From Akkermansiaceae bacterium UBA956 (GTDB taxonomy: Bacteria > Verrucomicrobiota > Verrucomicrobiia > Verrucomicrobiales > Akkermansiaceae), in assembly GCA_002293145.1 (NCBI GenBank), contig DBCO01000009.1, forward strand, positions 62,001-126,000: a stretch of DNA of 64,000 nt, written 5' to 3'. Both the position numbers and the translations under genes were made by a program. The notes under the pieces were generated by a model that searched no databases, had not been told where the DNA came from, and saw only the letters and a list, made by a program, of their open reading frames with translations. Positions 24,837 through 33,384 of the stretch are shown piece by piece (within the stretch, counting starts at the first letter, position 1; each line of letters opens with the position of its first letter).

Positions 24837-25313
24837 ATGAGAAACTCATTCTTCTCACCATTCATCAACAAGCTGACACGAGTCACCGCGATCGCGGTAG
24901 CCGGCATTTCCTGCCTCTGGGCAGAGGAAGAGAAAAAAGACAGTTCAGAATTGTCGTTCAAAGTTCATCCACAAGTATTCAGCGTGATTCAGGGCTGGAA
25001 TTCGGACACCGAGAGTCCCATAGTGACGGAGATCAACCTCGATGCGGTGGACAAAAATCAAAACCAGTTCTCCAAAGACGAGATCAAACAGGAAGACAAA
25101 TGGACAATTTGTCGCGATACCGAGGGCTTCAAGCGCTATCGCTTGATTGAAAAGAAAGGCAACCATTACAAGGTGGAGTATCAGGAGAATGGTGGCGGAA
25201 CACTGACAACTTCTTCATCAATTGAATTCTCTGTAACAACTCGGGAAATTCTAAAAAACGGCAAGCCTACGAATATTCGAGTCCTTCGAGTAGATGCCTG
25301 CACCACGAACTAG
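24837..25313 (+). CDS. Small secreted protein, unknown
   Basis: 158 residues with a probable signal peptide (NKLTRVTAIAVAGISCLWA, cleavage near residue 29 after AWA-like sequence) and a hydrophilic, strand-rich mature part (SFKVHPQVFSVIQGW; IEFSVTTREILKNGKP). No family recognised. Periplasmic or extracellular location is inferred from the signal peptide. It is followed by the IS110-associated non-coding region. Confidence 0.6.
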   Translation: MRNSFFSPFINKLTRVTAIAVAGISCLWAEEEKKDSSELSFKVHPQVFSVIQGWNSDTESPIVTEINLDAVDKNQNQFSKDEIKQEDKWTICRDTEGFKRYRLIEKKGNHYKVEYQENGGGTLTTSSSIEFSVTTREILKNGKPTNIRVLRVDACTTN

Positions 25314-25610
25314 CGTGCACAATCATTCATAAGCCGAGACAACACAATTCCTAGCAAGCTCCGCGTTTCCATGCTCTTCCCTCGTTCCAACCTCAACCCC
25401 TTGATCGACGATCGCCTTCGCTTCCATGAGAAGGACTGTCAATCGATAATCGAAATTTATTTCGCTAATTTTTCATGGCTGTAGTTTTCTGTTAGTTGGT
25501 TTGGTTTTTATGGGGAACAACGGAATCTTGCTTCCATCCGCAGTCTTGGGTGAGCCACTTTCTTCGGCTCTGCTGCACGTTAGTTTCCGGTTTGTCGTCA
25601 TAAAATGATC
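25314..25610. other. Non-coding region left of the IS110 transposase
   Basis: About 300 bp without a gene. It contains no matching inverted repeat to the other side of the transposase that would define the insertion-sequence end. Part of this stretch may belong to the 3' non-coding end of the element. Confidence 0.4.
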
Positions 25611-25671
25611 GGGAGGCTGCGATCTGGTAGTCGCACTCGTGTGGTGCTAGCGGAGGCCCGCAGTCGCTCCC
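25611..25671. other. Structured stem-loop element near IS110, possible ncRNA
   Basis: GGGAG at 25611-25615 pairs with CTCCC at 25667-25671, and CTGCG at 25617-25621 pairs with CGCAG at 25659-25663, leaving a large internal loop. This lies on the 3' side of the transposase gene. IS110-family elements encode a bridge RNA in a non-coding end, so it is a candidate part of such an RNA; this is inference. Confidence 0.25.
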
Positions 25672-25741
25672 AAAATTCGATTTGTGTTGTTCTGTTTCAT
25701 CTGAGAAATTAATTGTGTTAGATCGATGGCTATCGTTCTAG

Positions 25742-25820
25742 GGAAAGTTGTTCACAAGGTTCCGATTTGAGAATGGGGTGAAAACTCGTCGGAGAATCGG
25801 GTTCTTGTGGACAACTTTCC
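25742..25820. repeat. Long inverted repeat 3' of the IS110 transposase
   Basis: GGAAAGTTGTTCACAAG (25742-25758) is the reverse complement of CTTGTGGACAACTTTCC (25804-25820) with one mismatch; inner bases GGTTCCGATT and AATCGGGTTC extend the pairing imperfectly. It begins 17 bp after the transposase stop and could be a terminator-like hairpin, a subterminal end structure, or part of an element-encoded RNA. Confidence 0.7.
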
Positions 25821-25837
25821 GAGCGGTGTTTTTGGGT

Positions 25838-26956
25838 TCATGCCGCTTTCTTCTTGGTTTTGGATTTGTTGGGTGTGGGAAGTGGTCGGTCTGTAGCGGC
25901 GGGAAATGGCTGATATTCGCCGCCTTTTTGCCAGAGGGCGATCATCATGACGGCGAGTTTGCGAGCAACGGCGGTGATGGCTTTTTTCTTGGCGGCTTTG
26001 CCTCCGCGGGCGGCGAGTTTGAGGCCATACTGGCGGATGGCGCAGTCGGGCCCGTAGCGGCCTAGCAGGTATTGGGCGCATTGGGTAAGGAGGGCGCGGA
26101 GGTATTTGTTACCGGCTTTGCTGATGGGGAGTTGCTTGTCGCTGCCGCCGGATTGGTCGCGACGGGGAACGAGGCCGAGGTAGGCACCTATGTCTCGGGG
26201 GTCTTTGAAGCGGCTCGGATCTTCGATGCTCAATACAAAGACCATGGAGGTGATGGGGCCGATGGAGGGAATTTTTTGGAGTGCTATGGCCTGTGGGTGA
26301 TGCTGGCGGGCGGATTGTTGGATGGTTTTTTCGTAGTGTTTAATTTGTTCGGTAAGTGATTTGATGGATTGGAGTGCGGGTGTGATGGCATCGGCCAGTT
26401 CGGGGTGGGCGGTGAGGAATGTTTCGGCTCTGTGGTGGAATGCCTCGGAGCTGGAGGTGGGGATGCGCAGGCCTATGGATTTGAGCACGCCGCGAATGGT
26501 GGCGATGATGTTGACGCGTTGACGGACGAGGGAGTCGCGGATTTTGATGGCGATGAGGTCTTTTTGGGCTTGTTCGGAGCCGTGTTGGATGGGGCTAAGT
26601 AGGTCTCGATCGGCTCGGAGGAGTTTGGCGAGCATGCGGGCATCGAGTTGATCGCATTTGCGGTCGTTTTGGTAGATGGCGCGTAATTTACGTGCGTTGG
26701 CGACGGTGACGTTCATGGCGTTGGCGATGAGGAAGCGGCTGATCCAGGGGCTGTGTGTGCCGACTTCGATGGCGACGGCGGCGTGGGGGTAATCCTCGCT
26801 GAGTTTCTTGAGTGCGGCTCGGTCATTGGGAATGATGCATTCTTTGACAATGGTGCCGTGAGTATCAGTGACGCAGACGTGGTGTTTCTTGTCGCCGAGA
26901 TCGATGCCTATGAATGTTGCGAATGGCTGATTTGTGTTTTTTGTTTTTGCTTTCAT
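25838..26956 (-). CDS. IS110-family transposase (DEDD recombinase)
   Basis: 372 residues, complete. RuvC-like catalytic acidic residues Asp19 (FIGIDLGDKK), Glu64 (AVAIEVGTHSPW), Asp102 and Asp105 (RKCDQLDARML), then a coiled-coil region and the C-terminal Tnp domain: LQKIPSIGPITSMVF, DIGAYLGLVPRRDQSGGSD, ISKAGNKYLRALL. This recombinase class uses a DEDD domain plus a serine in the C-terminal domain and, in characterised members, an element-encoded bridge RNA. Flanked by small secreted/membrane protein genes, so insertion did not visibly break a gene. Lys-rich tail. Confidence 0.95.
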   Translation of the reverse strand: MKAKTKNTNQPFATFIGIDLGDKKHHVCVTDTHGTIVKECIIPNDRAALKKLSEDYPHAAVAIEVGTHSPWISRFLIANAMNVTVANARKLRAIYQNDRKCDQLDARMLAKLLRADRDLLSPIQHGSEQAQKDLIAIKIRDSLVRQRVNIIATIRGVLKSIGLRIPTSSSEAFHHRAETFLTAHPELADAITPALQSIKSLTEQIKHYEKTIQQSARQHHPQAIALQKIPSIGPITSMVFVLSIEDPSRFKDPRDIGAYLGLVPRRDQSGGSDKQLPISKAGNKYLRALLTQCAQYLLGRYGPDCAIRQYGLKLAARGGKAAKKKAITAVARKLAVMMIALWQKGGEYQPFPAATDRPLPTPNKSKTKKKAA

Positions 26957-27075
26957 AAGGATGGAAAGGTAGTTTGAAGGAGCGTGCTCGCTGCCTCAAG
27001 TCCTTCTCATTCTATCTGGTAGGGGTGCCTGCGCTTATCGTTCGCCAAGGGAACCATCTGATCCGGACCAAAAAC

Positions 27076-27351
27076 ATGAACTCGAAAGTAACAGGCTGTG
27101 TGTGGCTAGTCGCCGGTCCGCTAGTGTCGATGCTACTAGGATACGGCCTTTTTCTATTCCTTGCATTCGTAGCTGGTGGGGGCGACTATCTCGATGATTC
27201 AGACACTGAATTTGAGAAGCTCATGACACGCGTTTCTCTTCCAATTTGGGGCCTGATACTTGTCGGTGGTTCTGTGGTTTCAGTGATCAGGGGATTTCTG
27301 ATTTTCAACAAGAATGCCGGTCAGACTGTGGCGATGCCAGCTGACGAATAA
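27076..27351 (+). CDS. Small membrane protein, two TM segments
   Basis: 91 residues from the ATG at 27076 (NSKVTGCVWLVAGP); the upstream frame to 26974 is short and contains no better start. Hydrophobic segments at about 7-32 (VWLVAGPLVSMLLGYGLFLF) and 55-72 (IWGLILVGGSVVSVIRGF) flank an acidic loop. No family recognised. Confidence 0.6.
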   Translation: MNSKVTGCVWLVAGPLVSMLLGYGLFLFLAFVAGGGDYLDDSDTEFEKLMTRVSLPIWGLILVGGSVVSVIRGFLIFNKNAGQTVAMPADE

Positions 27352-27460
27352 ACCAAACAAATAGGGCGTATAAGACGCTCAATCCAATGGCGGGCAACGT
27401 CCTTCTTTGAATTCGGACTTTCCTCCCCGCCGTAGATGGACTATATCGTTCGACACAAAT

Positions 27461-28162
27461 ATGAAGACTCTAGCCATCGCGTTCTACTGCTCAGTGGCAG
27501 GAATACTCCCCGTTATCGCCACGGAGAGTGACTTTAAGATCACAGAGATGGATTTGAAGACGCTTGATTTCGAGTTGCCGACCTCAATTCGATTACGCGC
27601 CGATTTAGCTGCCTTGCAACGCCCTGAATTCGTTAAGAGCATGAAGGAGTCGGGGTTTGGCAGCGGGATCGAAGACGCCCGCGCGAATCTTTCGAGCACG
27701 GTAAGTGTCCATAGAGCTTGGGATGGCGTTGTGTATCTGAAGGATGACAGCCTAATGGCGCTGTGGGTGAGAGCCAACAATGAGTGGAAGTGTGTGGTCG
27801 CCGGTCTACGCATCGATAAGACTATGGGAGGAGCACCTTCGTCGCTACCACTTCGTTATCTGGGTGGCGGATTTTTTGCGATTACTGAGACGGTTTATGG
27901 GGAGGTCGCGGAGAAGAGTGAGCGAGGGTTTCCGCAGGCGCTTGCTGTGACCTTCTTAATTGACTCCAACAGCGGAATGGTGAAGGAGCGTTCGGAGTCC
28001 TTTATCTATGAACATAATCCTACGGTCAAAGTGCCTAACAGTTGGGTCAGCCGTTACAAACTCCAAGAAAGCAAACAAGCCGGCACCGGGCAAGCCGCTA
28101 CCCGCCCTGAGTCAAAGTCGGAGAATAGCGGCAAACCTAAAACGGAGGGGCACTCACGGTAG
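27461..28162 (+). CDS. Secreted protein, unknown
   Basis: 233 residues from the ATG at 27461, which starts a signal peptide (KTLAIAFYCSVAGILPVIA, cleavage after about residue 20). The mature part has FVKSMKESGFGSGIEDA, EWKCVVAGLRIDK, LRYLGGGFFAITETVYGE and ends in a Gly/Ser/Lys-rich low-complexity tail. No family recognised. It follows the small membrane protein by about 110 bp. Confidence 0.6.
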   Translation: MKTLAIAFYCSVAGILPVIATESDFKITEMDLKTLDFELPTSIRLRADLAALQRPEFVKSMKESGFGSGIEDARANLSSTVSVHRAWDGVVYLKDDSLMALWVRANNEWKCVVAGLRIDKTMGGAPSSLPLRYLGGGFFAITETVYGEVAEKSERGFPQALAVTFLIDSNSGMVKERSESFIYEHNPTVKVPNSWVSRYKLQESKQAGTGQAATRPESKSENSGKPKTEGHSR

Positions 28163-28479
28163 CAGGTTGCCAGTCCTCCACGCTATACCCTGAACTCCTA
28201 GGTAGTATTTGCTTGGCTCGCCTGCATGTTTGATCGTTGTGAACTGAAACGGCTTTCAGGGATGAATTCGATGCTGCTTTTTGTCAAAATCACTCCCATT
28301 TCGGGAAAAATCGTTCGATTTTGCTTGTCATCGGCTGCCGAAGCCCTAGTTTACCCGTCCCGTTTTCCTTACGAAAACCCGCTGTGCAGTCGGAGCCCTG
28401 GTGCTCAGCGGTTATAAATTCCAGGGCGATGCAGTCAGGAAAACGAACCAACAACCAAACCATTAACCACAAACTAACT
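28163..28479. other. Leader region of rpsA
   Basis: About 315 bp ahead of the ribosomal protein gene. No gene is credible here and no ribosome binding site precedes the ATG. Possible promoter TTATAAAT around 28411-28418, weak. Long leaders of rpsA are used for autoregulation in some bacteria, which is not shown here. Confidence 0.4.
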
Positions 28480-30189
28480 ATGAGCTCTGCTCTCGAAGAA
28501 CCCGTCAATCAAGAGTTGATTGACCTGATCGATTCCAAATTCCGCGAATTCCGCGAAGGATCGATCCTCAAAGGAACCATCCTAGAAATCCGTCCCCAAG
28601 TCGTCATCGTTGACATCGGCTATAAGTCCGAAGGCGCGATCGCTTCGAACGAATTCGAAGACGACGACATCGAAATCGGTGACGAAGTCGAAGTTCTCCT
28701 CGAAAAACTCGAAAACGACGAAGGCATGGTCGTTCTCTCCAAAGAGAAAGCTGCCCACAAGCAAAACTGGGACAAAATCGTCAAAGTATTCCAAGACGGT
28801 GGTCTCGTTCGAGGCAAAGTCAAAGCAGCTGTCAAAGGCGGCCTGACCGTCAACGTCGGCGTAGAAGCCTTCCTTCCTGGTTCACAAGTGGACATCATTC
28901 CACCAAAAGATCTCAACGAATACATCGGCAAGATCTACGAATTCAAGATCGTCAAAGTCAACGACGAGCGCAAAAACGTCGTTCTCTCCCGTCGCGAAGT
29001 CATCGAGGCTGAGCGCAGCGAGCAACGTCAACGCTTCCTTGGCACCGTTTCCGCCAACGACAAAGTCATCGGCACCGTCAAAAACATCACCGACTTCGGC
29101 GCATTCGTCGATCTCGAAGGCATGGACGGTCTGCTTCACATCACCGACATGTCCTGGGGCCGCATCAACCACCCCAGCGAAATGCTCCACATCGGCCAAT
29201 CGCTCGAAGTGCTTATCCTCGAAGTGGACCGCGACAAAGAGCGCGTATCCCTCGGCCTCAAGCAAATGTCGGAGAACCCATGGGCCGACATCGAAGCTCG
29301 CTTCCCGATCGGCACACGCGTCGGCGGCAAGATCACCAAATTGCTCCCTTACGGTGCATTCTGCGAGATCGAAAAAGGCGTCGAAGGTCTCATCCACGTT
29401 TCCGAGCTCAGCTGGGTCAAGCGCATCACTCGCCCGAGCGATGTTCTTTCCATCGGTCAGGAAATCCAAGCCGTCGTTCTCGGCATCAGCATCGAGGAAC
29501 AAAAAATCTCCCTCGGCGTGCGTCAACTCGACGCCAACCCATGGGATGCCATCGAGACTCGCTTCCCGATCGGCGCAACTGTCAAAGGCCCCGTCCGCAA
29601 CCTCACCGCTTACGGTGCATTCGTGGAACTGGAAGAAGGCATTGACGGCATGATCCACGTGTCTGACATGTCCTGGACTCGCAAGATCAACCATCCATCC
29701 GAAGTTCTCAAGAAGAACGACGAGATCGAGGCGATCGTGCTCTCCATCGACAAAGCCAACCAACGCGTTTCTCTCGGCGTCAAGCAGCTTGAAGACGATC
29801 CATGGAGCCTCATCGATTCCCGCTTCAAAGTGGGCGACATCGTCAAAGGCAAAGTGGCCAAGATCGCCAGCTTTGGTGCATTCGTCAGCCTCGAAGGCGA
29901 CATCGACGGCCTCATCCACATTTCGCAATTGAGCGAAGACCACGTGGAGAAAGTCAAAGACGTCATCAAGGTGAACGACGATGTCGAAGCCCGCGTCATC
30001 AAGGTGGACAAAGTCGAGCGCCGCATCGGCCTCTCGGTCAAGGCCCTCAGCTACAGCGAAGACCAACTCAAGAAAGAAAGCGCCAGCTTCGAAAGCCTTC
30101 GTCCATCCAGCGAGATGGTCGGCCTCGAGCACGCCTTCAACCTTGCGTCCTCCGCCGTCGAAGAGTGGAGCCCCAGCGAGGAGAACTAA
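28480..30189 (+). CDS. rpsA: 30S ribosomal protein S1
   Basis: 569 residues with six S1 (OB-fold) domains. Recurring phrases include GTILEIRPQVVIVDIGYK in domain 1, GTVKNITDFGAFVDLEGM in domain 3, then GKITKLLPYGAFCEIEKG, GPVRNLTAYGAFVELEEG and GKVAKIASFGAFVSLEGD. It binds mRNA at the 30S subunit and is essential. Start at ATG 28480 (SSALEEPVNQELIDLID), chosen over the open frame to 28321 because the extension is not S1-like. Codon use is strongly biased (GTC, GAC, AAG, GAA), as expected for a highly expressed gene, and this creates long antisense open frames that are not genes. Confidence 0.97.
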   Translation: MSSALEEPVNQELIDLIDSKFREFREGSILKGTILEIRPQVVIVDIGYKSEGAIASNEFEDDDIEIGDEVEVLLEKLENDEGMVVLSKEKAAHKQNWDKIVKVFQDGGLVRGKVKAAVKGGLTVNVGVEAFLPGSQVDIIPPKDLNEYIGKIYEFKIVKVNDERKNVVLSRREVIEAERSEQRQRFLGTVSANDKVIGTVKNITDFGAFVDLEGMDGLLHITDMSWGRINHPSEMLHIGQSLEVLILEVDRDKERVSLGLKQMSENPWADIEARFPIGTRVGGKITKLLPYGAFCEIEKGVEGLIHVSELSWVKRITRPSDVLSIGQEIQAVVLGISIEEQKISLGVRQLDANPWDAIETRFPIGATVKGPVRNLTAYGAFVELEEGIDGMIHVSDMSWTRKINHPSEVLKKNDEIEAIVLSIDKANQRVSLGVKQLEDDPWSLIDSRFKVGDIVKGKVAKIASFGAFVSLEGDIDGLIHISQLSEDHVEKVKDVIKVNDDVEARVIKVDKVERRIGLSVKALSYSEDQLKKESASFESLRPSSEMVGLEHAFNLASSAVEEWSPSEEN

Positions 30190-30213
30190 TTCGCCAAGAA
30201 CAGTTTACCCAAA

Positions 30214-30243
30214 GGTCGGAGAGCAATCTCCGGCCTTTTTTTT
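30214..30243 (+). terminator. Rho-independent terminator of rpsA
   Basis: Stem GGTCGGAGA / TCTCCGGCC (9 bp, one G-T pair) with a GCAA loop, followed by eight T residues. It starts 24 bp after the rpsA stop. Confidence 0.92.
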
Positions 30244-30436
30244 GTTCGTGGCGGCATGTCGCGCCGAAGCCTAGCGTAGGCGGAAGGCGTCCTCGCCGCC
30301 CTGCCTTTTGGGTTGATCACTCTCAATCTGACATCCGTATTCCGATAAAGGAAAATGGAATCGTTAACTTAGAACCTAGCAGGGGCATCGCACTATGTGG
30401 GCTGGGCGGCAGGATGCCGTCGCCACGGTGAGGAGC

Positions 30437-31852
30437 TTAAGGTTTTTGCCAGGCGGGGCGGGCATTTTTGGTGATCTCGGCATCAAGCTCGAGCATGCGT
30501 GCTCGCAACCGTGCAACAACTTCCGGTTCTGCCTTGCTGAGATCGGTTTTTTCTCCGATGTCTGTGGTGAGATCGTAGAGTGCAAATGCGGACGCTTTTT
30601 TGTTAGCCGCAGCATTTTTCTGATTCTTGGCACCACCGGCGTTGGGTCGGTTGGTGAGCAATTTCCACTGACCCACACGAATGCCATCGATCGCGCCATT
30701 CCCCGTGTAGTAAAGAAATTCGTTGCGCGGTGATTCTTTCACTGTGCCAGTCCAGAGCGAGGTCACATCGAGACCATCGATTTTTTTGTCTGCGGGCAAT
30801 GCTTTACCGGTGATTGTGGCGAGCGTGGGCAACATGTCGATCGTGCTCATGATTTCATCACACACGCTGCCAGCAGGAACATTGGGACCGCGCAGAAGAA
30901 ACGGAACACGCTGCCCGCCCTCGAAGGTGGTGCCTTTGCCGTCACGCAAAGGGCCTGCGGAGCCGCCATGATGTTGGAATGGCAACCAAGGGCCGTTGTC
31001 GCTGGTGAAGATCACGTAGGTATTTTCGCTGAGCTTGAGATCATCGAGAGTCGTGAGCAATTTTCCGACCTCCGTATCGATGTGTTCGATGGTGTTGATG
31101 TAGGCTTTTTTCGGATCGGGATCACGCACATCGTCGGGCACATACAGCGGGATGTGCGGCATGGAATGCGGAAGGTAGAGGAAAAACGGCTTGGTGGCAT
31201 GGGCTTTGACGAAGTCGATGGCGCGCTGCGTGTAGCGGCGAGTGATGGTGCGTTGATCGACGGGAAGCTCGATGATTTTTTCGTTTTCGTAGAGAGGCGT
31301 GCGCCACTTCGTGAGAGTGGATTCGGGATCATTCCACAGCGCGTCCATGCCATTGGGCCCACCCTTCGGTCTGCCCTCGTTGTCGGGATGGTTCATGTCG
31401 TTCGAGTAAGGGATGCCGAAGTAGGAGTCGAAGCCTTGGGCGGTCGGCAGGACTTCGGGATGGTGGCCGAGGTGCCACTTGCCGATGCAAGCCGAGGCGT
31501 AGCCTTGGGATTTGAGGTGATCGGCAATGGTGTTTTCGGATGGATGCAGGCCCTTGGTAGAGGTCGGAAAAAGCACATGCAGATGCATGCCGACACGTTT
31601 CGGATAGCATCCGGTGAGCAGAGCAGTGCGCGATGGAGTGCACACAGGCGAGGCTACGAGAAAGTTGGTGAATTTTCTGCCTTCCTTCGCGAGGCGGTCG
31701 ATGTTCGGCGTGCGAATCGTTTTCGACCCAAAACAACCGAGGTCGCCATAGCCCATGTCATCCATAAAAATCACCACCACATTCGGCTTCGAAGCGGCCT
31801 GGGAAAATGCGTGGAGAGCTAGAAACAGCGTGGCAAAAAGGAGTATTTTCAT
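30437..31852 (-). CDS. Secreted arylsulfatase-type sulfatase
   Basis: 471 residues from the ATG at 31852, which begins a signal peptide (KILLFATLFLALHAFSQA). Sulfatase hallmarks: FMDDMGYGDLGCFG (metal ligands), PVCTPSRTALLTG (Cys-type formylglycine site C-T-P-S-R), GKWHLGHHPE and FTSDNGPW. The Cys must be converted to formylglycine by an FGE; none of the standard kind is in the window. Likely cleaves sulfate from glycans outside the cytoplasm. Convergent with rpsA. Confidence 0.92.
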   Translation of the reverse strand: MKILLFATLFLALHAFSQAASKPNVVVIFMDDMGYGDLGCFGSKTIRTPNIDRLAKEGRKFTNFLVASPVCTPSRTALLTGCYPKRVGMHLHVLFPTSTKGLHPSENTIADHLKSQGYASACIGKWHLGHHPEVLPTAQGFDSYFGIPYSNDMNHPDNEGRPKGGPNGMDALWNDPESTLTKWRTPLYENEKIIELPVDQRTITRRYTQRAIDFVKAHATKPFFLYLPHSMPHIPLYVPDDVRDPDPKKAYINTIEHIDTEVGKLLTTLDDLKLSENTYVIFTSDNGPWLPFQHHGGSAGPLRDGKGTTFEGGQRVPFLLRGPNVPAGSVCDEIMSTIDMLPTLATITGKALPADKKIDGLDVTSLWTGTVKESPRNEFLYYTGNGAIDGIRVGQWKLLTNRPNAGGAKNQKNAAANKKASAFALYDLTTDIGEKTDLSKAEPEVVARLRARMLELDAEITKNARPAWQKP

Positions 31853-32254
31853 GGTTTTTGTGGGAACATGCAACTGAGCTAACATTACGTATCTATTGGT
31901 TCATGCTACAGGAAAATTTGAGAATGCATAGGAAAAATGGCGTCTTACAAGGGCAATCGAGATCAGAAATGCATTGATAATCGTGATATAAACGTTTTCA
32001 AGCTATTGTTACCAATGATTTTTTGTTAAAAAACGCAATTCTCCTAGTCATCGGGCTACTCAGATCGCAAACTTGCGAATTATAAGACAGACTTCTGTAA
32101 TTTATAGGAATTGATATTACAAATGCGTAGTAATCAGCTTGATCGCTGCCGCGTTCGGGGTTTTTTGGGCTTGCTTGTGTCGGGGGCGAGGCGCATGATT
32201 TTGCCGCCCGCCGGAGATCGGCTTTTGGGGCAGAATTGTGAAGAAAGTGATCCG
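31853..32254. other. Spacer between divergent sulfatase and murG
   Basis: About 400 bp, AT-rich on the left, no gene of its own. The murG reading frame is open back to 32111 but the part before 32255 reads as unrelated basic sequence. TTGTTAAAAAAC and similar AT runs are present; no clear promoter was assigned. Confidence 0.45.
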
Positions 32255-33346
32255 GTGAAATCGTTGAATGTTGTAATCGCATGTGGAGGAACAGGGGGGC
32301 ATTTGTTTCCGGGAATCGCTGTCGCTGAGGAATTACGCGCGCGCGGGCACAAGCCGATGTTGTTGATTTCGCAAAAATCGGTGGATCAAGAGGCTTCGCG
32401 CAAGTATGGCGACCTTGAGTTTGTGGCGATCCCCGCGGTGGCTAAGCCATCGACGTTTTCACTGAAGATGATTCCTTTTCTCTGGAAACTCTACGGCACG
32501 ATGCGTTTGTGCAAAAAAATCCTCCGTCAGCATGAAGCAGACGTGGTGGTCGGCATGGGCGGATTTACCTCGCTGGCTCCGGTGTATGCGGGGAGCAAGT
32601 CGGGGCTGAAGACCTTTGTGCATGACTCGAATGCTCTACCAGGCCGCGCGAATATGCTGACGGCTCGTTTTTGCACGAAGGTTTTTGTGGGGATGAAGGA
32701 GGCGATTGCGCATTTCTCGGGTCGCGAGGTGATCGTGACGGGAACACCGGTGCGCAAGGAGATGCTGACTTTTCCGGATCGTGCGGTGGCGGCAGAAAAA
32801 TTTGGCCTTGATCCGACACGTCCGATCGTGGTGGTGATGGGTGGCAGTCAGGGCGCGCGACGTCTCAACGCGCTTGTCGCCGAGGGCTTCGATCATTTTC
32901 CCGCAGGCACACAGGTATTGCATGTGGCGGGCACCAGCGACGAGGCACGGGTGCGTGAAGCTGCGCAGGGCCGGGCGGGTTATGTGGTGCTGGGATTTTG
33001 TGATGACATGGCCTCGGTGTATGCGGTAGCGGATCTGGCACTGTGTCGCTCGGGAGCATCGAGTTTGACAGAACTTGCTCATGCGGCGGTGCCTTCGATC
33101 TTGGTGCCCTATCCGTATGCGGCAGATGACCATCAGACCAAAAACGCCCGGGTATTTGCAGCGGCGGATGCTGCGACCTTGGTGCAAGAGGCGGATCTGA
33201 ATGGCAAAAAGCTCGCCAATCTGGTGCAGCAAATCATTGGCAATCACGAGCGTAAGGAGCAGATGCGGCAGGCCGCACGAGCGCTGGATGTGCCCGATGC
33301 CGCCGCGCGTGTATGCCAAGCCATCGAAGCCGCCGTACCGGCATGA
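32255..33346 (+). CDS. murG: Undecaprenyl-PP-MurNAc-pentapeptide GlcNAc transferase
   Basis: 363 residues if started at the GTG at 32255, just ahead of the N-terminal strand LNVVIACGGTGGHLFPG; an ATG at 32195 is possible but adds a tail unlike the family. MurG motifs GGTGGHLFPGIAVAEEL, VVGMGGFTSLAPVY, VVVMGGSQGARRLN, LCRSGASSLTELAHA and PYPYAADDHQTKNA are all present. It transfers GlcNAc to lipid I to make lipid II at the inner face of the membrane. First gene of the cell wall and division cluster, 38 bp before murC/B. Confidence 0.95.
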   Translation: MKSLNVVIACGGTGGHLFPGIAVAEELRARGHKPMLLISQKSVDQEASRKYGDLEFVAIPAVAKPSTFSLKMIPFLWKLYGTMRLCKKILRQHEADVVVGMGGFTSLAPVYAGSKSGLKTFVHDSNALPGRANMLTARFCTKVFVGMKEAIAHFSGREVIVTGTPVRKEMLTFPDRAVAAEKFGLDPTRPIVVVMGGSQGARRLNALVAEGFDHFPAGTQVLHVAGTSDEARVREAAQGRAGYVVLGFCDDMASVYAVADLALCRSGASSLTELAHAAVPSILVPYPYAADDHQTKNARVFAAADAATLVQEADLNGKKLANLVQQIIGNHERKEQMRQAARALDVPDAAARVCQAIEAAVPA

Positions 33347-33384
33347 TCTACGATATCTATAGTAATTAAAAATTTTCCCCACTC

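Larger units (their letters stand above)
25742..26956 (-). mobile_element. IS110-family insertion sequence, ends undefined
   Basis: Span given from the 3' inverted repeat to the transposase start. Elements of this family lack classical terminal inverted repeats and target-site duplications, so true ends cannot be set without a second copy or an empty site. Confidence 0.55.

Noticed and set aside
28882..30132. 416-codon antisense ORF inside rpsA
   Set aside because: It mirrors the strong codon bias of rpsA, whose S1 domains are unmistakable; the antisense product has no domain structure.
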